A DNA stretch of 52,295 nt from positions 1 through 52,295 of the forward strand of contig CAYWNA010000074.1 of the NCBI GenBank assembly GCA_964459305.1. Reading direction: 5' to 3'. The translations under genes and the position numbers were made by a program. Within the stretch, counting starts at the first letter, position 1, and each line of letters begins with the position of its first letter. The notes below the pieces were generated by a model. It saw only the letters and a list, made by a program, of their open reading frames with translations, made no database searches and was not told the origin of the DNA. This DNA is from CAYWNA01 sp964459305. GTDB taxonomy: Bacteria > Planctomycetota > Planctomycetia > Pirellulales > Pirellulaceae. Below, in pieces: positions 1 through 9,536 of the stretch.

Positions 1-12
1 ATACCACCCGCG

Positions 13-123
13 GCCAGAATTAACACTTTTCCGCATGTAGCCGAAGTCGCCAGACTTTGGTCTGCGTAGAGAAAAACCAAACTCTGGCGAGTTCGGCTAC
101 GGGTCAGACTTGTCCGCGAGTGG
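13..123. repeat. 111-nt dispersed palindromic repeat, copy A
   Basis: The sequence forms a long hairpin: arms 37-61 and 76-100 are complementary over 25 nt with two mismatches, with a 14-nt loop. The same 111-nt element recurs at 26726-26836 with 10 differences, and a shorter, inverted copy lies at 11606-11690. It sits just beyond the 3' end of the subtilisin-like gene, so it may also act as a terminator or mRNA stabiliser (inference). Confidence 0.85.
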
Positions 124-138
124 CTTTTAGGCGGGCTG

Positions 139-3100
139 CTATAGCAATTCCGCTAAGAGGTCGCCCGTCGCTCCCCGGCCCGTCCACGCCGCGTAGATAT
201 CTTCGGCCATGTCGTCGCTCAAGATGACATCGACGTCCACTAGCTCGTCTGCCGCATCGTCGTCGAAAGTGGAGGCGTCATGACGCCCATCGGGCTGGGC
301 TGCTCTATTTGCGTCGGGCAGCGAGGCTGGACGATCGACGATGACGTCCCCTGCCGAATCGGACGGTTCACCAGTCTGGAATACGGCAAATCTGGGGAAG
401 GTTTCGTTGTCGGTAGTCTGAACTACGACCGGTGCGGCAATCACCGCCTCACTCAAATCAACGCGGGATTCTCCTTCGCCCCCGACGCCTTGCGCTGCGG
501 ACGAATTCAGGTGATTGATCAGCCCCAGTGCGTCCATCGGCGAGATCATCATGTCGCCATTGACGTCGTAGTAGTAGCGGACGCCGGATGATTCACCTTC
601 CCCACTCCCCGCAAACGTGGTCAGATCCGTCGAGCCTGCCTGGTTCAGGAAATTCACGAGAATCAAAACATCCATGGGCGACGAGTTTCCATCGTCATTG
701 ACGTCCATCGGATTGTTCGGGTTGGTATACTCGCCTTCTCCTGCAGCACCGATAACGGTGATCGACGGGACATCGACGTAGCTAACTTGGGCCGTCGCCA
801 CCGAGACCCCTGGATCCGGCTTGATCAGCGTGACTTCGTTGACCGGATCGTCGGCGAGCTTGGCGTCAAACACCAGCGAGCCAATTCCGCCTGGGGGTGA
901 CTTCGCCCTGAAGCGGACGGTGAACAACAACTCCTCACCAGCGAAAAGCTCCGGGGTACTCGTGTCGACTTGAAACGCTCCGACTTCATTGATGATGCCT
1001 GGGGACCTGAAGTCGGCCTTCGCATTGATCGGCCCCGCCGTAGGATCCGTGAACAGCGGGCCAAACGTTATGTCGTAGCCAAAGCGACTGCCTGGTGACA
1101 GGACCGGTTCGGCCAGGACACTGCTGTAGACCACATCCAGATATGCGGAGAAGACGCCTTGCTCACTTGTCGGAAAAGCGATGGGAGCGACGTCGCGCCG
1201 ATCCTCAACGGTTGCGTGGATCAAGAAATCACTGCCGGCGAGAACCTGGTCGTTGACCAGCGGAGTACCGTCTAGCTGTGTCGCTTTCAACGCGATTTGC
1301 ACGAGATCGGGAGAGTCTTCGATCTTGACTGACAAGTTGCCGAATCCTATCTGGCGATAGTCCGCAACTGGAGGCGCATCTGTCGGTGCGATTAGTGACG
1401 TTTCGTGAAGCGGCAAAATGTCGGCCGGGTCGGTCGAGAACACGGCTGTCCCGATGGCATTTGCCGTGTATGTTGCAGTGGCCAACAACAATGCCTGCGG
1501 ACCCTGCTGCAGTGGTCCCACCTGGAAGGCACCCATCTCGTTCAGGATTCCCGGCAGGCTCGAGTCGAGGTTCTGGTGGTATCCGCTCTGATCGTAGAAG
1601 GCCGGCCCCCATACGAATTTGGGCTCAGCATCGCCTGCATACGATACCATGCTGGCGTCGTACAGCAGATCCATGTAGGCGGAAAACACGCCCTCGGTCG
1701 CCCCCAGACCCCGCACGTCATCCACCCATACTTGTATCTGGAACTCCAGCCCCTGCCCAATGATTGGATTTCCTGTTTGCTGATCGATACGAAGCGGGTT
1801 ACCCTGAGAGTCCGCGGCTATCAGTTGGAAACTCACCAAGTCGCCCGTCGTGTGGGCTCCCACGTGGATTGTGACCGTCGTCGAGTCGGTCACGCTAGCC
1901 GAGTCGGCGATCGTGTACTGGAATTGGTCAGTTCCCGAAAAACCGATCGGTGGAGTGTACTTCAGACCTTCGCCGAACACCGAATCACTAACAAGTTCGA
2001 CCGTACCAAACGCATTGGACACGTCGAAACCGGCAATATGGATTGGCCCGTTGGGGCCTGCTCGGTCGTTGCGCAGTACATCCAGGTTGGGGTCAGCCGC
2101 ACTGTAAGTGAAAGAATCATCCACGGCCACCGGAATAGTGCCGGCCGACTGCCTGACTGTTATCGAGACCGTCGCCGTATCGGTCTGGCCACTCACGACG
2201 TCCTCGATGGTGTACGTGAAAATATCCGGTGCAAAAGCTCCCGGTGAGGGGGCGTAGCGAATGAAGTCGTCCGACCAGACGAACGGGGTACTATTCCTGT
2301 CGATGGTTGCCGCGCCCGATGCACCGGCCATGTTGACGGTCAGGATCCTCAAGTTCTGCGCCCCAGACGAACTCGGAATGTCGTTAGCAAGCACATTCAG
2401 CGGATTCTCTGCCAACGCACTGTCCTGATTCACGGGGAACTGATTGTCGGTAGCAATCACCTCATCAGAGACGATATCAACAGCGTGGTCTTCCACCTCG
2501 CCTACGCCTGCGGCTCCCGTATAGGAAAGATCTCGTTCGTAAGCATATCTAAACCGGGCGTAAGTTGTTCCTGCTACGGCGGTGCTCGGAACGTTGAATT
2601 CCCGCGTGTGCGTGCCCTCCCCCAGCGACCAGTTTTGTATGATCTGCTCGAATGGGTCGCTCCAATCACCGTCGCGGTTGAAATCAATCCATGCCTGCAG
2701 CCTCCCCGGAGCATTGCCGCCCAACGACACGGTTACCTCCACTTCGGCGGTTTGTTCCGGGGTCAAGGGAGTCAGGAAAACGACCCCGTCTTCGTCATCC
2801 AAGTTGTCCTCATCGTCCGTCACGGGCGATTCGTCGGCATCCAGCACTCCGTCCTCGCCGTCGATTCCGACGCCAGCAGGATCGTCTTCAATGCTGGGAC
2901 CTAGATGGATCGCGGGCAAAATGCCGTGACGAGCGCCGTCGTCCTCCAGTAGGGTCGGATACGGGTCGGGAGCATCGCCAAAGTCACTGCCTGCCCTGGC
3001 GGTGTTGCCGAAATCCACACTCGTATTTTCTTCGCCCGGGCTGACGACCGCATCGTGATACAACCTGCCTTCGGGATCGGCTAGCCTAGGATGCGTCTGC

Positions 3101-5160
3101 TGCCACCCGATCTTATCGACTTGGGCGATGTATGCCGTGCCGTCCCGTACATCGTTCAGCGTATAGGAGCCGTCCGCGGCCGACAGAGTCGCCGGCTCGC
3201 CAACGTCCAACAGGCCGTCCCGATCATAGTCTGCGAAGACGATCCAGCCGCTCAGCCCCACTTCATCGGGATCGCGATCACCTTGACCATCTTCGTCGTT
3301 CCAAACCACACCCGTAACCGAACCCGGTTCGGCTTGATATGCGAAATCGACGTTCCGAACCACGTCGTCGCGGGCGTCGAAAATGACGGTTCGCTGGTTG
3401 CTGCCGCCAGCGGGGAACGTCTGATCGTACATTCGCTCTTTCTTGACGCTTACCGTGTACGTTCCCTCGCCAAAGTAGTTCGGCAGCCGATACGTACCTG
3501 CCTCGTTCGAGGTCGTGGCAGGGTCGTCGGCCAAGGTGACGACCGAAGTTTCGCCCGAATCCAGTCTTCCATCGCTATCCAGATCGAGGAATACGGTCCA
3601 GCCCTCCAAGCCGCTTTCCATCGAGTCCATCCGGCCGTTCGAGTCGTTGTCGTTCCACAACTGCCCCCAGATCTCGCCCGCGGAAAGCAAATTCAAGCTG
3701 TTGAACAGATTGAGTCGGCCATGAGTAACAACCTGTCTAAAAAGGCTAGGGAGGGGATCGACGCCTCCCAAAATAACGTCCTTTGCCTCGGTTACTGACA
3801 ACGAGTCATCCACGCTCCTCACCACAGCCACGGCTCCAGCTACCATGGGCGAGGACATTGATGTGCCATCCATCAGCGTGTAGCCGATCGGAGTCAGGGC
3901 TCTTGGGTGGGTGCTCAGAATCTCCACACCCGGCGCGGCAAGGTCGACCGAGGTTCGGCCATAGTTCGAGAACGAGGCCAGACTATCGTCTTTGTCCGTG
4001 GCAGCGACCGAGATCAGGCCATCAATCTCAAACCCCGATGGCGCATCCGGGATCAGGTCGTTATCGTCCGTCGTGTTGCCGGCGTCGGCCACAAACACAA
4101 TTCCCGCGTCCGCATGGGCTTGAATCGCGTCTTCGAGTGCCTGTGTTCCTCCGTAGAGCACCGCCCACTGAGCCGCGGGCAATCCCCAACTGTTATTGCT
4201 GACTACGACATTGACACCAAAGTCCTGCTTCATCATGGTGACGTAGTCGATCCCTTCGACGGCGTCGAATACTGCCGGATCCGTGTCGGACCACAGTTTC
4301 ACGGCCATGATCTGGGCATTCCAACTCACTCCAGCGACGCCAATGCCGTTGTCTCCGACCGCGGCCGCAATGCCCGCCACATGTGTGCCATGGCCATCGA
4401 CAATGTCGAGCGGGTCGCCATCGTCGTCACCGACATCCGCCCCATAGATGTCGTCAATGAACCCATTCCCGTCATTGTCGATTCCGTCTCCGTCGATCTC
4501 GCCGGGGTTGACCCACATATTGTCGATCAAGTCTGGATGGGTGTAGTCCACGCCTGTATCGATGATGGCGATGACGACATCTGACGTCCCCGGTGATATT
4601 TCCCAGCCTTCCGGTGCATCGATGTCCGCATCCTCTTCGGCCACGATGGCACCCGTTACGCCCGTTCCGGGCACCTGACCACCGTTGTGCAATCCCCACT
4701 GTTGAGGGAGGTACGGGTCGTCGGGAAAAACGCCTGCGGCGAGCGCAGACTCGATGACGAAATTCGGCTCTGCGTACTTGACCTCTGGATGCGACGCCAA
4801 ACTTTGCGCAGCGTCGTTGAGATCGCCGGAAACCTCCGCCAGTGAAATGTCCAGTCGGTCCAGATCTTTCTGCAAAGTGGCTCCGCGCGAGCTGAGAATC
4901 TGGGCGCGATCGTACGACGTAGTACTATCTTCGAAGCCAACGATGAGTTGGCCAGGCACATACGTGTTGTAGTCAAGTTGTTCGAAAGGCACGGAACTCA
5001 GGAGCCACCGGTCCTCCAGTCGCTCAAACAACCCCCGCCTCGAACGGTCCCTGCGGTGAGCGCTAATTCTCGACTCGCGGCCACGCAGTTTCCGTAAACC
5101 TTTAGCTAATCGTGACTTCACGGCGTTTTCCCCGTACGGTGAGCCGAACAGCGTAGACAC
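139..5160 (-). CDS. Secreted subtilisin-like (S8) peptidase with SdrD-like, GEVED, cadherin-like and dockerin regions
   Basis: A 1673-residue exported serine protease. The N-terminus is basic and carries GLFERLEDRWLLSS at about residues 43-56, a start typical of planctomycete extracellular proteins. An inhibitor-like pro-region follows (about 65-140), then the S8 domain with the triad D201 (IIDTGVD), H257 (GHGTH) and S434 (GTSMSSP). Two SdrD-B-like calcium-binding modules follow (GQLWNDNDSNG and GVVWNDEDGQG), then a GEVED module, two Ig/cadherin-like repeats, two cohesin-like repeats of similar sequence, and near the C-terminus a dockerin-like pair (MDVNDDGNSSPMD and YDVNGDMMISPMD). It probably degrades protein outside the cell and stays attached through its calcium-binding repeats (inference). 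No neighbour is co-transcribed. An 18-bp tandem repeat lies about 60 nt upstream of the start. Domain borders are approximate. Confidence 0.93.
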   Translation of the reverse strand: MSTLFGSPYGENAVKSRLAKGLRKLRGRESRISAHRRDRSRRGLFERLEDRWLLSSVPFEQLDYNTYVPGQLIVGFEDSTTSYDRAQILSSRGATLQKDLDRLDISLAEVSGDLNDAAQSLASHPEVKYAEPNFVIESALAAGVFPDDPYLPQQWGLHNGGQVPGTGVTGAIVAEEDADIDAPEGWEISPGTSDVVIAIIDTGVDYTHPDLIDNMWVNPGEIDGDGIDNDGNGFIDDIYGADVGDDDGDPLDIVDGHGTHVAGIAAAVGDNGIGVAGVSWNAQIMAVKLWSDTDPAVFDAVEGIDYVTMMKQDFGVNVVVSNNSWGLPAAQWAVLYGGTQALEDAIQAHADAGIVFVADAGNTTDDNDLIPDAPSGFEIDGLISVAATDKDDSLASFSNYGRTSVDLAAPGVEILSTHPRALTPIGYTLMDGTSMSSPMVAGAVAVVRSVDDSLSVTEAKDVILGGVDPLPSLFRQVVTHGRLNLFNSLNLLSAGEIWGQLWNDNDSNGRMDSMESGLEGWTVFLDLDSDGRLDSGETSVVTLADDPATTSNEAGTYRLPNYFGEGTYTVSVKKERMYDQTFPAGGSNQRTVIFDARDDVVRNVDFAYQAEPGSVTGVVWNDEDGQGDRDPDEVGLSGWIVFADYDRDGLLDVGEPATLSAADGSYTLNDVRDGTAYIAQVDKIGWQQTHPRLADPEGRLYHDAVVSPGEENTSVDFGNTARAGSDFGDAPDPYPTLLEDDGARHGILPAIHLGPSIEDDPAGVGIDGEDGVLDADESPVTDDEDNLDDEDGVVFLTPLTPEQTAEVEVTVSLGGNAPGRLQAWIDFNRDGDWSDPFEQIIQNWSLGEGTHTREFNVPSTAVAGTTYARFRYAYERDLSYTGAAGVGEVEDHAVDIVSDEVIATDNQFPVNQDSALAENPLNVLANDIPSSSGAQNLRILTVNMAGASGAATIDRNSTPFVWSDDFIRYAPSPGAFAPDIFTYTIEDVVSGQTDTATVSITVRQSAGTIPVAVDDSFTYSAADPNLDVLRNDRAGPNGPIHIAGFDVSNAFGTVELVSDSVFGEGLKYTPPIGFSGTDQFQYTIADSASVTDSTTVTIHVGAHTTGDLVSFQLIAADSQGNPLRIDQQTGNPIIGQGLEFQIQVWVDDVRGLGATEGVFSAYMDLLYDASMVSYAGDAEPKFVWGPAFYDQSGYHQNLDSSLPGILNEMGAFQVGPLQQGPQALLLATATYTANAIGTAVFSTDPADILPLHETSLIAPTDAPPVADYRQIGFGNLSVKIEDSPDLVQIALKATQLDGTPLVNDQVLAGSDFLIHATVEDRRDVAPIAFPTSEQGVFSAYLDVVYSSVLAEPVLSPGSRFGYDITFGPLFTDPTAGPINAKADFRSPGIINEVGAFQVDTSTPELFAGEELLFTVRFRAKSPPGGIGSLVFDAKLADDPVNEVTLIKPDPGVSVATAQVSYVDVPSITVIGAAGEGEYTNPNNPMDVNDDGNSSPMDVLILVNFLNQAGSTDLTTFAGSGEGESSGVRYYYDVNGDMMISPMDALGLINHLNSSAAQGVGGEGESRVDLSEAVIAAPVVVQTTDNETFPRFAVFQTGEPSDSAGDVIVDRPASLPDANRAAQPDGRHDASTFDDDAADELVDVDVILSDDMAEDIYAAWTGRGATGDLLAELL

Positions 5161-5218
5161 ATACCCAGTCGGTAGCGTTTGACGTGCGGAAGGTTGCTAA
5201 AGTTCCGCTCGGCGCTTT

Positions 5219-5254
5219 CTGTTAAGTCTAATTGCACTGTTAAGTCTAATTGCA
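5219..5254. repeat. Perfect 18-bp tandem direct repeat upstream of the protease gene
   Basis: The 18-mer CTGTTAAGTCTAATTGCA occurs twice with no gap, 59-94 nt upstream of the protease start codon. Placement in the promoter or 5' leader suggests a possible regulator site, but a simple duplication is equally possible. The rest of 5161-5871 holds a palindrome at 5760-5827 and no convincing gene. Confidence 0.6.
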
Positions 5255-5759
5255 TCTCTCGGACAATTCCACATTTTCGCAAGCTCACGCAGAATTAAAT
5301 GCTCAGAATACCCATTTTCCGCGATTCGCGCACAGGTATCAGTCCTTCAACCCTGGACGCGCATGCGTGAAAGTGCGCAATTCTGCTAGGATAAACTAGG
5401 AGTTCGGCCCGCTGAACGTGTTTAAGTTCGCTAAGAGCGGCGATTTGGGTAGATTAGGATGACCTTGTTAGAGGTTATTCGTGAAGTGCAGAATCTACGG
5501 GCTGCGACCCCACGCTTCAGTTCCAGGCCAATCGCGCAATCCTGGAAAACGGAGTCTTCACTCGTAGGTCAGTGATACCGCAAGTTCACAGTCGGGGCCG
5601 CGTAGAATCCGGTCATTCTCAGGAACTAACGAGCCCGCAGATAACCCCTAATTACAATGCCTTCAGTCAGGAAGGTCGCCGGCACTTCACCACGCCTTTG
5701 GCGGGTAACGACAGTCGCGTTTCTCGTTTCGCTGCGATTCTGCTCGGGCGCAGGGGTTT

Positions 5760-5827
5760 GTAGCTGGATTCGCAAGAATTCAGACGAATTACGCCCTCGC
5801 CGCCTGAATTCTTGCGAATCCAGCTAC
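5760..5827. repeat. Perfect 24-bp inverted repeat between two genes
   Basis: Arms 5760-5783 and 5804-5827 are exact reverse complements (GTAGCTGGATTCGCAAGAAT at the outer end) around a 20-nt spacer. It lies about 45 nt beyond the stop codon of the methionyl-tRNA synthetase gene. It may be a REP/MITE-like element that also ends the transcript; there is no T-run typical of an intrinsic terminator. Confidence 0.85.
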
Positions 5828-5871
5828 CGAAGCGACCGCCATTGAATCTGGCCACACACAGTTCATCGCGA

Positions 5872-7944
5872 TCAGTGGATACGTTGTCCCGCCTGTGCGC
5901 CCTCGTCGGCGCTCAGCAGAAACACGTCCTCGCCCCCCGGCCCGGATGCCGCGACCATGCCTTCGCTAACGCCAAATTTCATCTTGCGCGGTGCCAGATT
6001 GGCGGCCATCACTACCAGGCGACCGACAAGGTCTTCCGGGCGGTAGGCCGCTTTGATTCCGGCAAAGACGGTGCGGCGTTCGTCGCCACCGAGACTCAGC
6101 GTTAGCTTCAGCAACTTGCGGGCTTCGGGCACGTCTTCCGCCGCAACTACGCGAGCCACACGTAGATCGACCCTGGCAAAATCGTCAATCGTGCACGTCT
6201 CCGCCAGCGGTTCGTCCTTGAGCGGCTGATCGCTATCCTGGAAACTCGCGGCATCTTGCGTCTCGAACGTCTCCGGTTCCCTACTCTCCTCGATCATGGC
6301 ATCAACGTCCTTCTTCTCAACACGCTTCAACATATGCCTGAACTTGGCCACCGGCGTACCGACCAACGGTGTCTTCGATTCGTCCCAATGCTCAATCGGT
6401 CTGTGCAACAGTTCGCCCGTTTGCTGAGCCAGCCGGGGCAGGACCGGCGCAAGGTAGATCGCCAGTTGCCGGAACAAGTTCAAAGCCACCGTACAGACGT
6501 TTTGGAGCTGTTGCGCTTTGTCGGGGTCCTTTCTCAGATTCCACGGTTCAGCAGACTCGACGTACGGGTTCGCGCGATCCGCCAATTCCATGATCAGTCT
6601 CATGGCTTTGTTGTAATCGCAGTTCTCGTAGGCTTCGGCGATCCCGTCTCCCGCAGCCGCCGCCTGCTGGAATAGGCCACCATCGTCAGGGTACGCTTCG
6701 GACAAACCCACGTTTTGGATGAACTTCGCCGATCGGCTTGCCAAGTTCACCACCTTGCCGACCAGATCAGAGTTGACCTTGGTGGCAAATTCGTCCAAAT
6801 TCAGATCCAAATCATCCAGCCGCGCCCCAAGCTTCGACGCGTAGTAGTATCGAAGGTACGCAGGATCGAGATACTTGAGATACGTTGACGCCTGGACGAA
6901 TGTACCCTTGCTTTTGGACATCTTTTCGCCCCCAACGGTCAGGAAACCGTGAATGTGGACGTCTGTCGGCAATCGAAAGTCGGACACCTCCAGCATCCCG
7001 GGCCAGAAAAGCGTGTGGAAGTAGGTGATGTCCTTGCCAATGAAGTGGTGGATTTCCGTGCCGTTTTCGCCGTGCCGCCACCAACCGTCAAAGTCCTCGC
7101 CGGTTTGCTCGCACCACTGCAGCGTCGAGCCAATGTACCCGATGGGTGCGTCGAACCAGACGTACCAGTAGTTTCCGGGGAAATCGGGGATTTCAAAGCC
7201 AAAGTACTTTGGCGGCCGCGTGACATCCCAGTCCCTGAGCTCTTTGGGTGGATTTTCCGGATTGTCTTGCTCGCCGAGGAAATGGCCTTTCAGGTAGTTC
7301 GCAACTTCCGGTTGCAGACGATCGCCCGATTGCGTCCACTGATCCAGAAAGCCGTGGAGTTTCTCCAGCTCGATGAATTTGTGCGGTGCGCTGCGCAACT
7401 CGGGCGTGGCACCCGAAAGCGTGCTTTTCGGATCAACCAGGTCGGTGGGCGTGTAGTTAGTCAAGCACTTTTCACAATGGTCGCCGTATTGGTCTTCCGC
7501 TCCGCAAGCGGGGCATTTGCCCCTGACAAAGCGGTCGGCTAAGTAGGTCTCCGCTTCTGGATCGTACAACTGTTCGACGTCTCGTTCTGTGACAAGACCG
7601 GCTCGGTTGACGGATTCCCAGATCTCGTGACAAATCTTTCGCGTCTGCTCGCTGTTCGTACTGCCGTAGTTATCGAAGATGATGCCAAACCCCGCGAAGT
7701 CGCGTACATGGTTCTCTCGCATCTCAGCGATCAGATTCTCTTCCGTGCGGCCCTCCAGGCGGGCACGGATCATGATGGCCGTTCCGTGCGTGTCGTCGGC
7801 GCAAATGTAGACGCATTTGTGGCCGCGCAGCCTTTGAAATCGGACCCAGACATCCGTTTGGATATACTCCACCAGGTGCCCGATATGGATTGGGCCGTTG
7901 GCATACGGCAGTGCCGATGTGACGAGGATCCTTCGGTGGGTCAT
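5872..7944 (-). CDS. metG: Methionyl-tRNA synthetase
   Basis: Charges tRNA-Met with methionine in the cytoplasm. The 690-residue protein has the class I signature PYANGPIHIGH near the N-terminus, a zinc knuckle with two CxxC pairs (CPACGAEDQYGDHCEKC), and the KMSKS loop. The C-terminal ~110 residues form a tRNA-binding domain of the EMAPII/Trbp111 type (FARVDLRVARVVAAE, NLAPRKMKFGVSEGM), so this is the long, dimeric form of the enzyme. The frame is open to 8031, but ATG 7944 is preferred because GGAG lies 5 nt upstream and the family N-terminus starts with the TSALPYANG strand. Neighbours on both sides are unrelated, so it looks monocistronic. Confidence 0.97.
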   Translation of the reverse strand: MTHRRILVTSALPYANGPIHIGHLVEYIQTDVWVRFQRLRGHKCVYICADDTHGTAIMIRARLEGRTEENLIAEMRENHVRDFAGFGIIFDNYGSTNSEQTRKICHEIWESVNRAGLVTERDVEQLYDPEAETYLADRFVRGKCPACGAEDQYGDHCEKCLTNYTPTDLVDPKSTLSGATPELRSAPHKFIELEKLHGFLDQWTQSGDRLQPEVANYLKGHFLGEQDNPENPPKELRDWDVTRPPKYFGFEIPDFPGNYWYVWFDAPIGYIGSTLQWCEQTGEDFDGWWRHGENGTEIHHFIGKDITYFHTLFWPGMLEVSDFRLPTDVHIHGFLTVGGEKMSKSKGTFVQASTYLKYLDPAYLRYYYASKLGARLDDLDLNLDEFATKVNSDLVGKVVNLASRSAKFIQNVGLSEAYPDDGGLFQQAAAAGDGIAEAYENCDYNKAMRLIMELADRANPYVESAEPWNLRKDPDKAQQLQNVCTVALNLFRQLAIYLAPVLPRLAQQTGELLHRPIEHWDESKTPLVGTPVAKFRHMLKRVEKKDVDAMIEESREPETFETQDAASFQDSDQPLKDEPLAETCTIDDFARVDLRVARVVAAEDVPEARKLLKLTLSLGGDERRTVFAGIKAAYRPEDLVGRLVVMAANLAPRKMKFGVSEGMVAASGPGGEDVFLLSADEGAQAGQRIH

Positions 7945-8176
7945 AGTGGCTCCGTTCGATTCGGGCGGTGTTGTCTGTCGCTGGAAATGACTGCTCTGCA
8001 ACCACTTAGGTTCATAGGTTGCCGTTGCCAAAACCGAATATCTTAGCCTGATGCAGACTCAGACGGGAGTCCAAATGCCGCGCAGATGTGAGTTGCTCGG
8101 CCAAGGCCGCATCGCGGCGGGCAATGGAAGGGTATCGACACAACGCGAACCAAGACCTGCGAAGTGCATCGATGGC

Positions 8177-8554
8177 CTAGGCGATGAATCGGATCGTCAG
8201 GGGATACCGGTAGTAGTTGCCGGAATTCGCCTGCACTGCGGCGATGATCGTCACGATCAGATCGAAAATGCCGAGGCCAATCAAGATCGGTATTCCGACC
8301 AGTACGAAACAGAGGAGAAGTGAGATTATCATCCAGATCGTGATGCTAATCTGGAAGTTCAACGCCTCCTTGCCCTGATCGTCGACCAGTGGGTACTCGT
8401 CTTTCTTGATCATCCACACCACCAACGGACCCACGATGTTGCCGAACGGCATGACATATCCAGCGAGCGTGCTGAGATGACAGAACATGGCCCACATGCG
8501 TTCGTCGCTGTCGTGCGGTTTGGGGGGCTTGCTGACACTTCCGTAGTCGTTCAT
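8177..8554 (-). CDS. DUF4870 domain membrane protein
   Basis: A 125-residue integral membrane protein. The soluble N-terminus (about 1-25) is followed by DERMWAMFCHLSTLAGYV, a hydrophobic segment, then the family-typical VWMIKKDEYPLVDDQGKEAL, and two more hydrophobic segments (about 70-110). This order and the DDQGKEALNFQ motif match the DUF4870 (TIC20-like) family. The function of the family is unknown. It stands alone between metG and a divergent small gene. Confidence 0.88.
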   Translation of the reverse strand: MNDYGSVSKPPKPHDSDERMWAMFCHLSTLAGYVMPFGNIVGPLVVWMIKKDEYPLVDDQGKEALNFQISITIWMIISLLLCFVLVGIPILIGLGIFDLIVTIIAAVQANSGNYYRYPLTIRFIA

Positions 8555-8727
8555 TTTCGGACTCGCGGCTTTTGGGTTGGAGTGCTATCCTGGGTCGTGC
8601 ACCGGGCTGCGGCAACTGTCGGGCGGTAGCCTGCGTAAATATCTTATATAATTCGTCGCCCACCCGCCAATATTTCCAACAAGGGCCGTCGTGCCACTAA
8701 CCCGCAAGTCTCCAAAGTAGTTAATGA

Positions 8728-8994
8728 ATGACCGCGATGCGATTCCCTCTCGTGATGCCAGACCTGGACCTGCCGAATCAGCAAATCGTGGCCAGCTGTT
8801 GGCTCGCGCCACTGAACTCCAATGTGGTGGAAGGGGATCGCCTGTTGGAGCTCTTGGCGGGCGAGGTGACCGTAGACTTGTCGGCGCCAGCGACGGGCAG
8901 ACTTGTCGAGAGACTGGCCGTCGAAGGCAGCATCGTCGAACCGGGCCAAGCCCTAGGTGTAATCGAAACGACCGGTCGGACGGACCGCAGTTGA
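8728..8994 (+). CDS. Stand-alone lipoyl/biotinyl-like domain without the acceptor lysine
   Basis: An 88-residue protein that folds, by sequence pattern, as one biotinyl/lipoyl barrel: MPDLDLPNQQI, a central VVEGDRLLELLAGEVTVDL turn and APATGRLVERLAVEGSIVEPGQ. In lipoyl domains the turn reads ETDKxxxD/E; here the aligned positions are L43-A44-G45-E46, so the lysine that carries lipoate is a glutamate. It is therefore unlikely to carry a cofactor and may act as a binding or scaffold module (inference). No ribosome-binding site is obvious; ATG 8737 (MRFPLVMPDL) is a plausible alternative start. It is far (about 15 kb) from the E2 gene in this window, which also has a degenerate lipoyl domain. 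Confidence 0.65.
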   Translation: MTAMRFPLVMPDLDLPNQQIVASCWLAPLNSNVVEGDRLLELLAGEVTVDLSAPATGRLVERLAVEGSIVEPGQALGVIETTGRTDRS

Positions 8995-9067
8995 CAGGCC
9001 ATCCCAGTGGGCGCACGCCAGGCTGCAACGGGGAACGTTGCGGGATCAAGCTGCCTCGCCGACTTCG

Positions 9068-9232
9068 CTACTTTCCTCTTATCACCATCCCGGCTTCATG
9101 CTTCGTGTCGGCTTGGTCGTCCTGGCGAGATGCGTTCGACTTCACTTGTCGGTAACGCTGCTCAAGCTGTCTCTGAAGACTCTCTGTGTCCGCAAATAGC
9201 GTTGGAAGTCCGTTGCGGTTTGAGCCATCCAT
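9068..9232 (-). CDS. 54-residue small protein, copy 1 of a two-member family
   Basis: An ORF of 54 codons with an AAGGGGGC ribosome-binding site just upstream of ATG 9232. It is 78% identical (42/54) to the gene at 17765-17929, of identical length with no gaps. The two copies differ at 17 further codons only synonymously, which is the pattern of a translated, selected protein. The N-terminus reads MDGSNRNGLPTLFADTE, then an amphipathic, likely helical stretch (about 16-35: LQRQLEQRYRQVKS), then a charged tail ending in KHEAGMVIRGK. No signal peptide, membrane segment or known domain is visible. A 40-nt upstream block (9280-9319) is also conserved. Function unknown; a small regulator or adaptor is possible. 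Confidence 0.75.
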   Translation of the reverse strand: MDGSNRNGLPTLFADTESLQRQLEQRYRQVKSNASRQDDQADTKHEAGMVIRGK

Positions 9233-9279
9233 GATGCCCCCTTCTGCGTTATGATGGTCTAGGGACGTGTAGAGAAATA

Positions 9280-9319
9280 TATACCGGATACATCGGTCAC
9301 GTCCTCGACGGACTTTGGG
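9280..9319 (-). promoter_or_regulatory. Conserved upstream block of the 54-residue gene, copy 1
   Basis: This 40-nt block matches 17969-18008 at 36 of 40 positions, including an exact run TCGACGGACTTTGGG. It lies 48-87 nt before the start codon; in the second copy the distance is about 10 nt shorter because of gaps between block and ribosome-binding site. The minus-strand reading contains TATCCGGTATATA, which could hold a -10 element. Promoter or leader regulation is an inference. Confidence 0.5.
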
Positions 9320-9536
9320 ACAAACGTGCTGTCCCGTCAGAGCCCGCAGAGTCTACGTATTCGATGCAGTTTTAACCCTGCTGACAGGGATCTATCCATT
9401 GGCTGGAAGCCGACCCGCTCGCTGGTTCGTGTCGTCAGGCGGAACGGCGAACAATTTTCGTTCCGCGCCCTGCTCGACGAGGAGCACGTTGATATCGAAA
9501 TCCGCGGCGTTGGCAATCGCCTGACCATTTCGTCAC

